This document shows positions 63,977 through 64,000 of a stretch of DNA of 64,000 nucleotides, in pieces. The notes below the pieces were generated by a model. It was given only the letters and a program-made list of their open reading frames with translations, had not been told where the DNA came from and ran no database searches. Within the stretch, counting starts at the first letter, position 1. Each line of letters opens with the position of its first letter. The position numbers were made by a program, and so were the translations under genes. Source of the DNA: Ancylomarina subtilis (GTDB lineage Bacteria > Bacteroidota > Bacteroidia > Bacteroidales > Marinifilaceae); assembly GCF_004217115.1 (NCBI RefSeq), contig NZ_SHKN01000001.1:1305781-1369780 (forward strand). The letters are read 5' to 3'.

Positions 63977-64000
63977 GTGATTTGCCTGAACTATTCTATT

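Noticed and set aside
1-64000. rRNA or tRNA genes
   Set aside because: None was recognised by eye; a covariance-model scan would be needed to exclude a tRNA fully.

Overview
The window reads as chromosomal DNA of a Bacteroidota bacterium, most likely a marine or anaerobic member of the Marinifilaceae/Marinilabiliales type. Supporting signs are AT-rich intergenic DNA, promoters of the Bacteroidota form TTTG-N20-TAnnTTTG, very weak Shine-Dalgarno sequences, a Wzi-type capsule protein and a superoxide reductase. The genus is an inference. No rRNA, tRNA or CRISPR array was seen.

Layout. 0-11 kb is housekeeping: a spondin-domain lipoprotein (partial), a Crp/Fnr regulator, a six-hairpin glycosidase lipoprotein, a tandem-fused adenylate kinase, a TRIC-type channel, malic enzyme MaeB, and an oxidative-stress pair (2-Cys peroxiredoxin and superoxide reductase). 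11-45 kb is one large surface-polysaccharide region, almost all on the minus strand. It holds dTDP-L-rhamnose synthesis (rfbA, C, D, B), a Wzi-like protein on the plus strand, a WecG/TagA glycosyltransferase, a carboxyethyl-ornithine-synthase-like enzyme with an adenylate-forming ligase, Wzy, GT4 and GINT-like transferases, a GNAT protein, two hexapeptide acyltransferases, Wzx, wecB/wecC (UDP-ManNAcA), ugd (UDP-GlcA), Wzz and Wza. 46-48 kb is pyrB-pyrI behind a likely transcription attenuator. 48-51 kb has a hypothetical protein, a cysteine-free flavoprotein and a frameshifted four-helix-bundle gene. 51-56 kb is the citrate lyase operon citDEF-citXG-citC. 57-64 kb has an ADP-dependent sugar kinase, OsmC, an exported thioredoxin-fold protein, a BamA-like outer-membrane protein and a MATE transporter.

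The most unusual feature is the repeat landscape, which is dense in and around the polysaccharide region (11-51 kb) and almost absent outside it. Seven small-ORF cassettes, four GxxExxY and three four-helix-bundle (one broken), sit between the larger genes. Each lies between imperfect inverted repeats of about 20-35 bp. The repeat family tracks the ORF subfamily: two GxxExxY genes carry CCACAGATTACACAGATT-type ends, two others carry ATTACACGAATTCAAACGAAT-type ends, and two four-helix-bundle genes carry AAGGATAAAGGTTAAAG-type ends. Related solo repeats litter the intergenic DNA, and repeat-like segments appear in frame inside wecB (two), ugd and wzz. This suggests protein-plus-cognate-repeat mobile units, comparable in logic to RAYT/REP pairs or hairpin-bounded 23S rRNA intervening sequences. 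The comparison is an inference.

Other points of interest are a 43-bp minisatellite of alternating half-units, a decayed second Wzy C-terminus, an adenylate kinase whose second half lacks two conserved aspartates, a LacI-type operator with a terminated leader upstream of the citrate lyase operon, and a 49-codon gene with its own -7 box and terminator. The polysaccharide genes together predict a Wzx/Wzy-assembled polymer with rhamnose, N-acetylmannosaminuronic acid and glucuronic-acid precursors, possibly carrying an unusual amino-acid substituent. No initiating phosphoglycosyltransferase is present in the window.
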